Positions 23,786 to 46,100 of a DNA stretch of 64,000 bases are shown here, one piece after another (position 1 is the first letter of the stretch; each line of letters begins with the position of its first letter). The DNA is from Symbiodinium sp. CCMP2592 (Eukaryota; Sar; Dinophyceae; Suessiales; Symbiodiniaceae), in assembly GCA_905221615.1 (NCBI GenBank), contig CAJNDT010006158.1:768176-832175 (forward strand). The letters are read 5' to 3'. The notes beneath the pieces are model-generated. The model had not been told where the DNA came from and ran no database searches. It saw only the letters and a list, made by a program, of their open reading frames with translations. The position numbers and the translations under genes were made by a program.

Positions 23786-26700
23786 GCTGCAGCACCTGGT
23801 CGGCCGAACCCTGGTAACATGTCGACCCTTGGGTGCAGCCCTGATCTGACTGGTTGTGAAACACACATGTGTGTGCTCGCAGCAGCAATTGGTCGGCCAA
23901 ACCCTTGTAAACCTTGACCCTTGGGTGCAGCAGCAATTGATCTGCTAAATCTTTGTTACCCTTGACCCGTAGATGCAAGCTTGGATTGATATTCGCTGCA
24001 GCACACACGTGTATGCTCACAACATGTGTATGCTCACAGCAGCGGTTGGCCAGCCAAACCCGTGTAACCTTCGATCCTTGGGTGCAACTTTGATCTGGTT
24101 TTTTCAGCAACAAGCATCCGTATGCGCGCAGCAGCACTTGGTGGGCGAAAGCTTTGTAGCCCTTGATCCTCGGGTGCAACCCTGAATTTGCTTTGTCTGG
24201 AACTTAGATGTGTGTGCTCGCAGCAGCAACTGCTCGGTCAAACCCTTGTGACCCTTCCTTCGTCCTGTGGTGCAATCCTCACTGGTTTTATTCTGCAATA
24301 CGCATGTGTAGGCTCACAGTAGCAATTGGTCTGCCACTCAGTTGTATCCCTTGACTCTTTGGGTGCAACCCTGAGTTGATACATTGATACATTCTGCAAC
24401 ACACATGTGTATGCTCACACCAGCAGTTGGTCGGCCACACCTTTGTAACCCTTGAGCCATAATTACAACCCTTGATTCATCTATTCTGCAAGACACATGT
24501 TACCTCGCAATGTGTGTCCTCACAGCAGCACGAACCTTGTAGCCCTTGACCCGTGGGTGCAACCTTGAATTGACGTATTCTGAAACACATGTGTGTGTGC
24601 TCAAGCCAACAACTGGTCGGCCAAAACTTTTTAATTGTTGACTTGGGTTCAACCCTGAATTCGTCTGTTCTGCCACAGCAGCACCCGGCTGAACCAGGCC
24701 GTAGCAGCACTTGGTCGGCCAAAACCTTATAACCCCTGATCATTGGGTGCAGCAGCAGTTGATCTGCCAAGTTTTTGTCACCCTTGACCCTTAGGTGCAA
24801 GCCTGTATTGAAATTTTTCTGCAACACACATGCGTATGCTCACAGCAGCAGTTGGTTGGCCCAACCCGTGTAACCTTTGATTCCTGGGTGCAAATGGTTT
24901 GTTCTGCAACAAGCATCTGTATGGTCGCAGCAGCACTTGGTGGGCCAAACCTTGGTAACCCTTGATCCTCGGGTGCAAGCCTGAGTTTGTTGATTCTGCA
25001 ACCCAGATGTGTATGCTCGCAGCAGCAACTGGTCGTCCGCTGGTGCAACCCACAATGGTTTTATTCTGCAAACACATGTGTATGCTCACGGCCACAAATG
25101 TTCCGCGACTCCGTTTTAACTGTGACTCTCGGGTGCAACCCTGAAACCATACAAATTGCAACACACAGGCGCATGCTCACATCAGCAGTTGGTCGGCCGG
25201 AAATTTTGCAACCCTTGGTCCGTGGGTGCAACCCTTGATTGATCTATTCTGCGAAATACACGTGCCCTCGCAATGTGTGTCGGCCAATCCATTGTAACCA
25301 TTGACCCACGGATGCAATCTTGAACTAACATGTTCTGCAATTTCTGAAACACGTGTGTGTGTGTGCGCTCAAGGCAACAAGGCGTCGCCCAAACCTTTGC
25401 AACCTCTGACGCTTGGGTGCAATTCTGATTTTGTCTGTTCTGCAAGACATTTGTATACTCCCAGCAGAATCAGCCTTTCGTTAACCTTGACCCTCGGTGC
25501 AACTGTGCAGTGATTTATTCTGCAACACACACGTGTGTGCCCGCAGCAGCAGGTGGTCGGCGAAACTTTGGTAACCGTTGATCCGTGGGTGAAACCCTGA
25601 GTTGTATCATTCTGCAGTGCACATGTGTAAGCTTGCTGCAGCACCTGGTCGGCCGAACCCTGGTGGTGCAGCCCTGATTTGATTTGTTGTGCAAAACACA
25701 TGCGTATGCTCGCAGCGTCAATTGGTCGGGCGAACCCTTGTAACCCTTGATCCTTGGGTGCAGCCCTCAAGTGATTCAGTGTGAAGCACACATGTGTATG
25801 CTCACAGCAGCAGTTGGTCGGCGAAGCCTTGATAACCCTGATTTCTGCAGTACACATGTGTGTGTGTGCGCTCGCAGCAGCACTTGTCGGCGAAACCCTT
25901 GTAACCCTTGAATGATGGGTGCAGTCCTGAACTGACATATTCTGCAATAGACGTGTGTGTGTGTGTGTGCTCACAGCAACAACTGGTCGGCCAAACCTCT
26001 GTAACCTTTAACGCGTGCAACACTGAATTCGTCTTGTCTGCAACACACATGTGCGTGCCCCAGGCAGAATTTTTCTCGGCCAAACCTTTGTAAACCTTGA
26101 CCCTCAGTGCAACTCTGCGTGGATTTATTCTGCAACACACACATGTGTGTGTGCCAGCAACAGCCGGTGGTCGGCCACAAATTTGTAACCGTTGATCCTT
26201 GGGCGAGACCCTGAGTTTGTTTTTTGCAGCAAACATGTGATCGCTTGCAGCAGCGAGTGGTCGGCCGAACCCTTGAAACATTTCGACTCTTGGGTGCAGC
26301 CCTGATTTGTCGTGCAACACACATGTGTATGGCCGCAGCAACAATTTGTCGGGCGCCGTGCAACCCTTGATCCTTGGGTGCAAGCCTCAAGCGACTCGTT
26401 TTGCAACACACGTGCGTATGCTCACAGCAGCAGCTTGTCGGTGACTGGTAACATCTCGACTCCTGGGTGCAACCCTGATTTCGGTAATGCACATGTGTTC
26501 GCAGCAGCACCTGGTCGGCCAAACCGTTGTAACCCTTGGATGCAGCCATCAGTTCACTTATTCTGCAACACACATGTTCGTGTGTGCGCTCTCGCAGTAG
26601 CAATTGATCTGCCAAATCATCGTAATGCTTGGCCCTTAGGTGAAGCTTTGAATTGACAGATTCTGCAACACACATGTGTTTGCTCCCAGCCATACTTGGT

Positions 26701-27047
26701 CGGCCAGACCTATGTAACCCTTGCTTTGGAGGCAACCCTGTATTGACTTATTCTGCAGCTGTTTTCAGTTTGCATACCCTGGGTTTTGCGTGTTCTGCAA
26801 CACACACATGTGTGTGTGCTCATAGCAACAACGGGTCGGCCAAACCTTTGATGAAATCTCTGACCCTCGGGTGCGACCCTGAATTCGTTTGTTCGGCAAC
26901 ACACTTGTGTATGGCCCTCGGTGCAACTCTGCGTTGACTTGTTCCGCCAGACACATGTGTGTGTGTGTGCGCCCACAGCAGCAGCTGTTGGTCGGTCAAG
27001 CCTTTGTAAGCGTTGATCCTTGGATAAAACCCTGAGTTTCATTATCT
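23786..27047 (+). repeat. 92-bp satellite, plus-orientation block, diverged
   Basis: Monomers are more degenerate than at either end of the window, with many small deletions. They stop within the word TTTCATTATCTCTG, where the unrelated insert begins. Confidence 0.85.
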
Positions 27048-27136
27048 CTGGCGCAAGACAGTGTGTAAGGTCAGGTAGGAGAAAGCTAAGGAGGGCCCAT
27101 CCTCCATGGCGGTTCAGATCTTAGCGGTGGAACTGA

Positions 27137-27739
27137 ATGTATCGATCTGAATTTGGCGGTCTGGTGCAGATGCTCGTAATCAGTCGGAATGGAGCCCAAC
27201 GCGAATTTCCAATATCAACCACAAGGCTAGATGGCAATCGGCGTGAAGACATCATAGCAGCAATCCTTGCAGTCTTATTGACAATCGTTGGAGAAGTCAT
27301 GATGGCAGAGAAGAGCATAGTGACAATCAAGCGCTCACTGGCGCTCACTATGGGGGTATATTGGCGCAATCTTGCGAAGGAAGCTGGTGCCATGGCGGTA
27401 AGTAAAGGGACCTATGGTTAATCCACCTGACCATGCTCCCTATTCTTACGTGTTTAGCCAACTCTGGGAGACGGTGGCTCCCAGTACGCTGCAGCAGGAA
27501 ACCTCTAGAACATCCCAACGTGCAGGACTGCAGGTGTGCCCGCCTACACTTTTCGGAGAGGGGTATGTCTCGATCACTGGCAATGTGATTTGTTCCTATG
27601 GTTCCTCGCGTTGGACGACGACAACTCCGACGTGTCATGCAACCTTTTGAACTATTCCACAATGCTGTCTCGGGGAGCCGACATGAGGCGAACCGGGTAC
27701 CACGACCTTCCCATGCTCTACGCCACTGTCGTCAGGTGA
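27137..27739 (+). pseudogene. two-exon gene remnant with one in-frame TAG, unknown function
   Basis: One frame runs from an ATG at 27137 to a TGA ending at 27739. It meets only a TAA at 27419, inside a possible intron, and a TAG at 27506-27508. The intron candidate is 27398-27457: donor GCG/GTAAGT, acceptor CGTGTTTAG, with CTTAC shortly before as a branch-point-like word. It is exactly 60 bp, so both exons stay in the same frame. Exon 1 encodes 87 residues with a hydrophobic segment (AAILAVLLTIVGEVMM) flanked by charged residues. Exon 2 after the TAG reads a compact acidic/aromatic tail (DHWQCDLFLWFLALDDDNS). I do not recognise a family. It may be a pseudogene carried by duplication, a transposon fragment, or a gene in an organism that reads TAG as an amino acid. 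Confidence 0.35.
27398..27457 (+). other. candidate 60-bp GT-AG intron
   Basis: Begins GTAAGTAAAG and ends TTACGTGTTTAG. Removing it deletes the in-frame TAA at 27419 and keeps the frame between the flanking open stretches. Confidence 0.35.
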
Positions 27740-27751
27740 TCCATCTTTTAT

Positions 27752-37510
<9,759 letters not shown>

Positions 37511-38008
37511 GACAGTATGCACATGTGGCTGCAGAAGGATAAAACTCGGGGTTTCGCCCAAGGATTTACATTTACGAAGGTTTGGTCTACCACGTGCTGC
37601 TGCGGGCACACACATGTGCACCGAGGGTCAAGGTTTACGACGGTTTGGATAACCAAATCCTGCTGGGAGCATACACATGCGTATGGCAGAACAGACAAGT
37701 TCAAGGTTGCAGCCAAGGGTCAAAGGTTACAAAGATTTGGCCGACCAAATGTTGCTGTGAGCACACACACATGTGTGTTGCAGAATGTGGCATTTCTATG
37801 TTGCACGTAAGGGCAACGGGTTGCGAGGGTTTGGTAGATCAATTGCTACTGCGAGCAATGCAACACATGTGTGTTGCAGAGAGGAGAAGTGAGGGTTGTA
37901 CCCAAGGATCACGGGTTACGAAGGTTTGGTCGATCGAGTGCTGCTGCGAGCATACACAGGTGTGTTGCAGAAATCAGGGTTGCACCCAGGGGTCGAAATT
38001 TCACCAGT
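37511..38008 (-). repeat. 92-bp satellite, inverted block (junction type 1)
   Basis: Five to six monomers in minus orientation. Entry is at GCACATGTGGCTGCAGAAGG and exit at GTGCTGCAGCAGCACCTGG. Confidence 0.88.
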
Positions 38009-40434
38009 GCTGCAGCAGCACCTGGTTCGCCGAACCTGGGTAACATGTCGAGCCTTGAATGGAGCCCTGATTTGATTTGTTGTGCAACATACATGGGTAA
38101 GCTCGCAGCATCAGTTGGTCGGGCGAACCCTGGTGAGCCTTGATGATCCTTGGGTGCAACCCTCAAGTGATCGACTTCGCAACACACATGACATGTGTAT
38201 GCTCACAGCGGCAGTTGGTTGGCGAAGCCCTGATGAAATTTCGACCCGCGGGTGCAACCCTGATTTCTGCAATACCCATGTGTGTGCTCGCAGCAGCACT
38301 TGGTCGGTGAAGCGCTTGTAGCCATTGAATGCTGGGTGCAGCCCTAAGTTGACATATTCTGCAACAGACATGTGTGTATGTGTGCTCACAGCAACATACT
38401 GGTCGGCCAAACCTTTATAACCTCTAATTCTTGATTGCAGCCCTGAAACCGTCTGTTCTGCCGCGCGCATGTGCATGCTCCCAGCAGCATTGGTCGGCCA
38501 AATCTTGTAAACCTTGACCCTTGGTGCAACTCTTTTTCTTCTGCAACACACATATATGGCCCACATCAGCAGGTGGTCGGGCAAACCTTTGTAACCGTTG
38601 ATCCTTGGGTAAAATCCAGAGTTTCATTATTCTGCAGCGCACAGCAGCACCTGGTTGGCCGAATCTTTGTAACATGTCGACCCTTGGGTGCAGCCCTGAT
38701 TTGATTTGTTTGATTTGTTGTGCAACACACATGGGTATGCTCGCAGCACCAGTTGGTCGGGCGAACGATGGTAACCCTTGATTCTTGGGTTCAGCCCTCA
38801 AGTAATTCAGCCTGCAACACATATGACATGTGTATGCTCACAGCAGCAGTTGGTCGGCGAAGTCCTGATAAAATGTCGACCCGCGGGTGCAACCCTCATT
38901 TCTGCAATACACATGTGTCACATGTGTATGCTCGCAGCAGCACTTGGTCGGCCAAGCCCTCGTAACCCTTGATGTTTGGGTACGACAAGCTGTTGACTTA
39001 TTCTGCAACACACATGTGTGTGCACGGAGTAGCAGTTGATCTGCCAAACCCTCGCAACCCTTGGCCCTTGCGCCTTGGGTGCAACTTTGACTTGACAGAT
39101 TCTGCAACACACGTGCGTGTGCTCCCAGCCGCCCTTGGTCGGCCAAACTCATTGTAACCCTTGCCTTGGAGGCAACCGTGAGTTATTCTGCGGCTTTGAA
39201 ATCATTTCAGCAGCAGTTGGTCGGCCAAACCCTTGTAACCCTTGACTTTGGGGTGTTCTGCAAAACACATGTGTGTGCGCGCAGCAGCATTTGGTGGTTG
39301 AACAATGATTGCAGCAGAGCACTGCAGCAGCACTTGCTCTGCAAAAAACAAGTCAATGTTCCTTGGGTGCAGCAGCAACTGATCTGCCAAATCTTTGTTA
39401 GCCTGACATGGTATTCTCTTCAGCACACATGTGTATGCTCGCAGCGGCAGTTGGTCGGCCAAACCCGTGTAACCTTTGACCCCTTTGTGCAACATTGAGT
39501 TGGTCTATTCTGCAACAAACATGTGTGTGCTCGCAGCAGCACTTGGTCGGCCAAACTTTTGTCAGAGTTTGTAAGCCTTGATCATCGTTTTTCGCTCAAT
39601 CTTCAACTGACATATGTGTGCTCGCAGCAGCATTTGGTCGGTCAAACCCCTGGTCCTCTGGTGCAACCCTCAAATGATTTATTTTGTGACACAGATGTGT
39701 ATGTTCACAGCAGCAGTTGGTCTGTCATTCCGTTGCAAGTTGTAACCCTCGGCTCTTGGGTGCAGCCCTGAACTAATACACTCTGCAACACACATCTGTG
39801 TGCTCACAGCAGCAATTGGTCGGCCAAGCCCTTGTAAGCCTTGATCCGTGGGTGCATTCTGCAAGACACATGAGCCCGCGCCATGTGTGTCCTCACAAAT
39901 CCCTGTAACCCTGGACCCTTGGGCGCAACTTTGACTTGACATGTCTCACAGACATGTGTGTGTTCACAGCAACAACTGGCCGGCCAAACTTTTGCAACCT
40001 TTGACCCTTGGGTGCAACCCTGAAACCGTCTGTTCTGCCACGCACGTGTGCATGCCCCCAGCGAATTTGGTCGGCCAAACCGTCGTAAACCTTGAACCTC
40101 GGTGCAACTATGCATTGGTTTATTCTGCAACGCACATGTGTGTGCCCGCAGCAGCAAGTGGCCGGGCAAACTTTTGTAACCGTGGATCCTTGGGTGGAAA
40201 TCCAGAGTTTTACTAGTCTGCAGCACACATGTGTATATGCTTACAGCAGCACCTGATCGCGGATCCTTGTAACGTTTCGGCCCTTCAGTGCAGCCTTGAA
40301 TTGGTGTATTTTGCAGCGCGCGTGTGTATGCTCGCAGCAGCAGCTGGTCGGGCAAGCTTGATCCTTGGGTGTGACCCCCAAATGACTCATTCCGCAATAC
40401 ACATGTGTATGCTCACCACAGCAACTGGTGGGCG
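38009..40434 (+). repeat. 92-bp satellite, plus-orientation block of HOR
   Basis: About 26 monomers in HOR order. 40110-40434 matches 53130-53454 closely, at an offset of about 13.02 kb. Confidence 0.88.
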
Positions 40435-40953
40435 ACAGTATGCACATGTGGCTGCAGAAGGATAAAACTCGGGGTTTCGCCCAAGGATTTACATCTACGA
40501 AGGTTTGGCCGACCACGTGCTGCTGCGGGCACACATGTGTGTTGCAGAATACATCAATGCATAGCTGCACCGAGGGTCAAGGTTTACGACGGCTTGGCCG
40601 ACCAAATCCTGCTGGGAGCATACACGTGCGTGTGGTAGAACAAACAAATTCAACGTTGCAGCCAAGGTTCAAAGGTTGCAAAGATTTGGCCGACCATATG
40701 CTGCTGTGAGCACGAACACATGTGTGTTGCAGAATGTGGCATTTCTATGTTGCACCTAAGGGCAACGGGTTGCGAGGGTTTGGTAGATCAATTGCTACTG
40801 CGAGCAAACACACGTGTGTTGCAGAGAGGAGAAGTGAGGGTTGTACACAAGGGTCACGGGTTACGAAGGTTTGGCCGACCAAGTGCTGCTGCGAGCATAC
40901 ACATGTGTGTTGCAGAAATCAGGGTTGCACCCAGGGGTCGAAATTTCATCAGG
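40435..40953 (-). repeat. 92-bp satellite, inverted block (junction type 1)
   Basis: Near-copy of 37511-38008, 2.92 kb downstream; same entry word GCACATGTGGCTGCAGAAGG. Confidence 0.88.
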
Positions 40954-41123
40954 GCTGCGGCAGCACCTGGTCGGCCGGACCTTTGTAACATGTCGACCCT
41001 TGTTTGCAGCCCTGATTTGATTTGTTGCGCAACACACATGGGTATGTTCGCAGCATCAGTTGGTCGGGCGAACCCTCGTGAGCCTTGATCCTTGGGTGCA
41101 ACCCTCAAGTGATCCAGTCTGCA
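40954..41123 (+). repeat. 92-bp satellite, short plus block
   Basis: Two monomers after the type-1 exit junction, cut off by a non-satellite spacer. Confidence 0.8.
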
Positions 41124-41222
41124 ATGCAAGGTCACAGTGCAGAGCATATAGCAAGGCAAGGCACCGGAAGAGAGCCCAAAGTTTTGCTCCCCCAAGGCAC
41201 AGAACCTCGCTCGGTCAGGACT
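41124..41222. other. 99-bp non-satellite spacer at a plus-to-minus switch
   Basis: Unrelated to the satellite or to the other inserts. It is A/G-rich in its middle (AGCAAGGCAAGGCACC). No coding or structural signal was recognised. Confidence 0.6.
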
Positions 41223-41644
41223 TATGAAACTCTGGGTTTTACCCAAGGATCGACGGTTACAAAGGTTTGCCCGACCACTTGCTGATGCGGGCCATATATG
41301 TGTGTGTTGCAGAATAAAAAATCAAGAGTTGCACCAAGGGTCAATTTTTACAAAGATGCGGCCGACCAACGCTGCTGGGCAACGCACATGTGCGTGGCAG
41401 AACAGACGGTTTCAGGGTTGCACTCAAGGGTGAGGGGATAAGAAAGGTTTGGCCGACCAGTGTCTGGTTGCGGAAAAGGTCAGCTCAAGACTGCACCCAG
41501 CATTCAAGGGCTACAAGGGCTTCACCGACCAAGTGCTGCTGCGAGCATACACATGCGTGTTGCAGAAACCAGGGTTGCACCCGCGGGTCGAAATTTTCCA
41601 AGGCTTCGCCGACCAACTGCTGCTGTGAGCTTACACATGTGTGT
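41223..41644 (-). repeat. 92-bp satellite, inverted block
   Basis: Minus monomers from ATGAAACTCTGGG to an ACACATGTGTGT that is cut by the GC-rich insert. Confidence 0.82.
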
Positions 41645-43156
41645 AGCCGCCTTCAGACTGCTTTCAGCTCAAGGGTGCCATTCGGGTGTCCGTCCGATCC
41701 TCTTTGTATCCCTCCATGGCGCCTCGAGAGGCACCTCCGCGAAGTGGGTCTGTAGGCCAATTTTCGGGGCCCCCTGCCAAGGCCCTAACGTGGGCGATCC
41801 CGATCCGCTCGCACTGCATCGAGCGCTACTGAGGAGCACATCTCGGAGGACAGTTCAAGCGAAATGGCCAGCCGCCGCCAAAGGAGCGGCTCCTGCCGCT
41901 CCGGTGCCAGTGAACCGCCCGTTTGGCTGGTGGCTACACCTAGCGACCTGCGGGACGCATCCCTGTGCCAACCATCTCCAACACCCGCAACTCACGACTA
42001 CTATGCCCATGGCAGGTGGCCTGCTGCTATTCTGCGGGCCACTGCTGGCCAAGTCTCAGCAAGGGCCCTGCATGGCCTGGGTTCGGGGGAGCCTGCCCCT
42101 GTGCTCACGTCAGTGGCGGCGCCAGCTGATGCCTGAGAGCCTTACGTGAATGTTTTGTCTGTGACGCGCGCTGTTGAGCACGAAAGGCTTCCAAAGGGAA
42201 GTAATATTTTTGGGAGCACTGTGCATTTGACAGGGTGAGCTTTCCCTATTGCCGGGGCCGTTTAGCCTCATGCAAGGTGCCATACGGGTGTCTGTCGGGG
42301 AGCCGGGAAAATAGGATGCTGATTCGCCTGAGTCTGGACAGCAGTGAGCCGCTGGCTTACGGATGGGCTTGACCTGATCCGAACAACCCAGCCTGTCACC
42401 ATTCCTTTGCCGGCAAATGCAGTGTTGCATAATGACCAGCTACCAGCCTTCTTCGAGGCGAGCCTGGGTTTGCCCCGGATGGCGGTATGCGTGACTCACA
42501 GTGGCATGGCGCTCCCGCCGGGCAGCCCAGTCGTTGATATGGATGTCATGATATGTGACTGCAACATTGAGGGTGATTCTCAGCGACGGGCGTTAGAACT
42601 ACTCGAAGGTGGGGACCTGGATGTACTGTCTGCGGCGCTACACCTTCGCTGGACGTTTAGAAGCCACCCGGCTTGGGGGCCACACGGGCAGTCCGTGGTT
42701 TGGGCGGCCACAATGTGCCCTGAACCCTGCCTTTCATCCTTCGCGGCCGGTCGGTCCCAGGTGCTCGGTCGCGAGGCAGGGGTGGCCGCCCGCGCCATTT
42801 TTGAGTCCGGACACGGGGCACGAGGACTTCAACATCATGCCTGCTTTGTGTACCTCTATGGGCTCCAAACTGGTCAACTGTGCCCAGTCCTTGAACGCTG
42901 GCCAGGAAAATGTTTTGGGCGACGGGCGACGCCTACGGCTTGCCTTGCAGTGTGTGCGCGGGCTTCACCAAGTCACCAAACAGGTGAAGTCTACAACCTT
43001 GCCGGCGTGCCGGGCAAATCATCTTTGGTGTCAATGAGGTGGCTCGCTTTGATGACTTCAAATGGTGCGCGGAAGCTCTTATCGGCACCCAGCCGGGTGG
43101 AGTCAGCTTCAGCCGGCGCCTACTGATGAGTGCCTGCAACTCCCTCGGGATGACAC
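41645..43156 (+). mobile_element. GC-rich 1.5-kb insert, probable degenerate retroelement fragment
   Basis: This segment is clearly richer in G+C than the satellite and shares nothing with it. Several frames carry protein-like pieces. 41674-41694 reads GAIRVSV. 42270-42296 reads M-Q-GAIRVSV again, before a TAG at 42312. A frame from 42344 (DGLDLIRTTQP through LPAFFEASLGLPRMAVCVTH) stays open to 43126. A different frame from 42988 to the right edge reads like the interior of a large protein (ARFDDFKWCAEALIG, GVSFSRRLLM). The useful frame seems to change at least twice, so it is broken. Flanking satellite is in opposite orientation on the two sides, so the insertion came with a rearrangement or occurred near a switch. 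Retroelement origin is inferred from context and style; no catalytic motif was seen. Confidence 0.4.
42344..43126 (+). pseudogene. 260-codon open frame inside GC-rich insert, likely broken
   Basis: The longest non-satellite open frame in the window. The first about 70 residues look like a folded domain: alternating hydrophobic strands, then LPAFFEASLGLP, then CVTHSGMALPPGSPVVDMD. The remainder is rich in Ala/Gly/Arg/Cys and looks less natural. Protein-like sequence near its end lies in another frame (42988-43150), so a frameshift in between is likely. The frame may originally connect to the M-Q-GAIRVSV start at 42270. A small ubiquitin-like fold for the first domain is only a possibility suggested by size and pattern. 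No enzyme motif is visible. Confidence 0.25.
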
Positions 43157-46100
43157 GTGCAGCACACATGTGTATGCTTGCAGCAGCACCTGGTTGGCCG
43201 AATCTTTGTAACATGTCGACCCTTGAATGCAGCCCTGATTTGATTTTTGTGCAACACACATGGGTATGCTCGCAGCATCAATTGGTCGGGTGAGCCTTGG
43301 TAACGCTTGATCCTTGGGTGCAACCCTCAAGTGATTCAGTCTGCAACACACATGTGTATGCTCACAGCAGCAGTTGGTCGGCGGAGCCCTGATAAAATGT
43401 CGACCCGCGGGTGTAAGCCTGATTTCAGCAAAACACATGTGTGTGCTCGCAGCAGCACCTGGTCGGCCAAGCTCTCGTAATCCCTGATGTTTGGGTACGA
43501 CCTGCTGTTGACTTATTCTGCAACACACATGTTTTTGCACGGAGTAGCAGTTAATCTGCCAAACCCCTGTAACCCTTGGCCCTTAAGCCTTAAGCTTAAG
43601 GCGCAACTTTGACTTGACAGATTCTGCAACACACGTGCGTATGCTCCCAGCCGCACTTGGTCGGCCAAGCCCATTGTAACCCTTAGGCAATGCTGTGTTG
43701 ACTTGTTCTGCGGCTTTTAAATGATTTCCAATAGCAGTTGGTCGGCCTAACCCTTGTAAGCCTTGACTTCGGGGTGTTCCGCAACACACATGTGTGTGCT
43801 CGCAGCAGCATTTGGTGGTTGAACAATGCTTGCAGCAGCGCTTGGCCGGCCAAACCCATGTAAATGTGCCTTGGGTGCAGCAGCAACTGATCTGCCAAAT
43901 CTTTGTTACCCTTGACCCTTAGGTGCAAGCCTGAGATGGTATTAACTGCAGCACACATGTCTATGCTCGCAGCGGCAGTTGGTCGGCCAAACCCCTGTAA
44001 CCTTTGATCCCTTTGTGCAACCTTGAATTGGTCTATTCTGCAACAAACATGTGTGTGCTCGCAGCACTTGCTCGGCCAAGCTTTTGTAAGGGTTTGTAAG
44101 CCTTGATCATCGTTTTTCGCTCAATCTTCAACTGACATATGTGTGCTCGCAGCAGCGTTTGGTCGGTCAAACCCCTGGTCATCGGGTGCAACCCTCAACT
44201 GATTTATTCTGCAACACGGATGTGTATGTTCACAGCAGCAATTGGTTTGTCATTCCGTTGCAAGTTGTAACCCTCGGCTCTTGGGTGCAACCCTGAACTG
44301 ATACATTCTGCAACACACATGTTCTGCGACACACATGCGCATGCTCCCAGCAGAATCTGGTTGGTTAAACCGTCGTAAACCTTGACCCCCGGTGCAACTC
44401 TGCGCTGATGTATTCTGCAACACACATATGTGTGCCTGCAGCAGCAGGTGGTCGGCCAAACCTGTGTAACCGTTGAACCCTTGTGGCCCGTGATCCTTGG
44501 GTACAGCCCTGAAGTGACTCATTCTGCAACCCACATGTGTGTGTTCGCAGCGGCTGTCGGTCGGCCAAGCCCTGATGAAATCTCGACCCCTGGGTGCAAC
44601 CCTGAATTCTCTGCAATACACATGTGTATGCTAGCAGCAGCGCCTGCTTGGCCAAGCCTTCGTAACTCTTGATCCTTGGTGCAATTGCCCCTAGTCTGCA
44701 ATGTGTGTGTGTGCGCGCACGCGCTCGCAGCAATTGTGCTGCCAAGCCTTCAGAACCCTTGACTCTTCAGTGCAACTTTGAATTGACAGATTCTGCAACA
44801 CACGTGTGTATGCTTCCAGCCGCACTTGCTCGACCAAGTCCTGTATGGTCGGCCAAACCCGTGTAACCTTTCATGCCCTTGTGCAACCACCCAGCGGCCT
44901 ATTTCGCAACAAACATGTTATGCGCACAGCAGCACGTGGTCAGCCAAACCTTCGTAACCCGTGATCCCTGGGTACAACCCTGACTTGTCCTCTCTGCAGC
45001 TCACATTTGTGTGTGTGTGTGTGCTCGCAGTACCCTTGTAACCCTTGGCCATCTGCTGCAGACCTCAACTGATTCATTCTTCAACACAAATGTGTGTGTG
45101 CTCGCAGCAGCGATTGGTCGGCCAAACCTCTGTAACCCTTGATCCTTGGGTGCAATACTTGGTTGATTTTTTCTGCAAGGCACATGTGCCCTCACAATGT
45201 GTGTGCGCTCGCAGCAGCACGTGGCCGGCCAAACCCTTGTAAGCCTTGACCCACGGATGCAACCTTGAATTGAAGTATTACACATGTGTGTGTGCTCAAG
45301 ACAACAGTTGGTCGGCCCAATCTTTGTAACCTTTGACCCTTTGCTGCAACCTTGATTTCGTCGCTTCTGCCACACACATGTGTATGTGTGTGCTCCCAGC
45401 AGAGTTTGGTCGGCCAAGCCTCGTAAACCCCTCGGTGCAACCCTGCATTGGTTCATTCTGCAACACACATGTGTGCGCCCGCAGCAGGTGGTCGGTCAAA
45501 TCTTGGTAACCGTTGATCCTTGCGCGAAACCCCGGTTTTGACATTCTGCAGCGCACGTATGTATGCTTGCAGCAGCACCTGGTCGGCCGGACCCGGGTAA
45601 CATGTCGACCCTTGGATTCGGCCCTGATGTGATTCATTCTGCAACACGCATGTGTGTGCTCACAGCGCTAATGGATCTGCCACTCCGATGCAATCCTGAG
45701 TTGAGTGAGTCTGCAACACACATGTGCATGCTCGCAGTCACAGTCGTTTTGCCACGACCCTGCTGCAACACACGTGTGTAAGCTCACAGCAGCAATTGTA
45801 GCCCTTGATGTAGCCCTTGATCTGTGGGTGCAATCCTTGATTGAGCTATTCTGCAAGACACACGTGCCCTCGCAATGTGTGTCCTCGCAGCAGCATGTGG
45901 CCGGCCAAACCCTGGTAATCCTTGACGTATTCTGAAACACACATGTGTGTGTGCGTGCTCAAAGCAGCACTTGGTCGGCCAAGCCTTTGACCCTTGGGTT
46001 CAACCCTGAATTCGTCTGTTCTGCAACACACGTGTGTGTGTGTGCCCCCAACAGAATTTGGTCGAGCAGCCCTTCATTAACTTTGACCCTCGGTGCAACT

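Larger units (their letters stand above)
37511..40434 (+). repeat. higher-order repeat unit, 2.92 kb
   Basis: Starts with an inverted block (37511-38008) at GGCGACAGTATGCACATGTGG, then plus monomers in fixed order (38009-40434) up to the next identical junction. Diagnostic monomers in order are: CCTTGGAGGC with TTCTGCGGC (39163), the split palindrome (39863-39890), then the GATCGCGGATCC variant (40250). Confidence 0.85.

Noticed and set aside
41645..43156. Intact cellular gene
   Set aside because: Protein-like pieces lie in different frames, with a TAG at 42312 and no continuous frame across the insert. It is better explained as a broken element.
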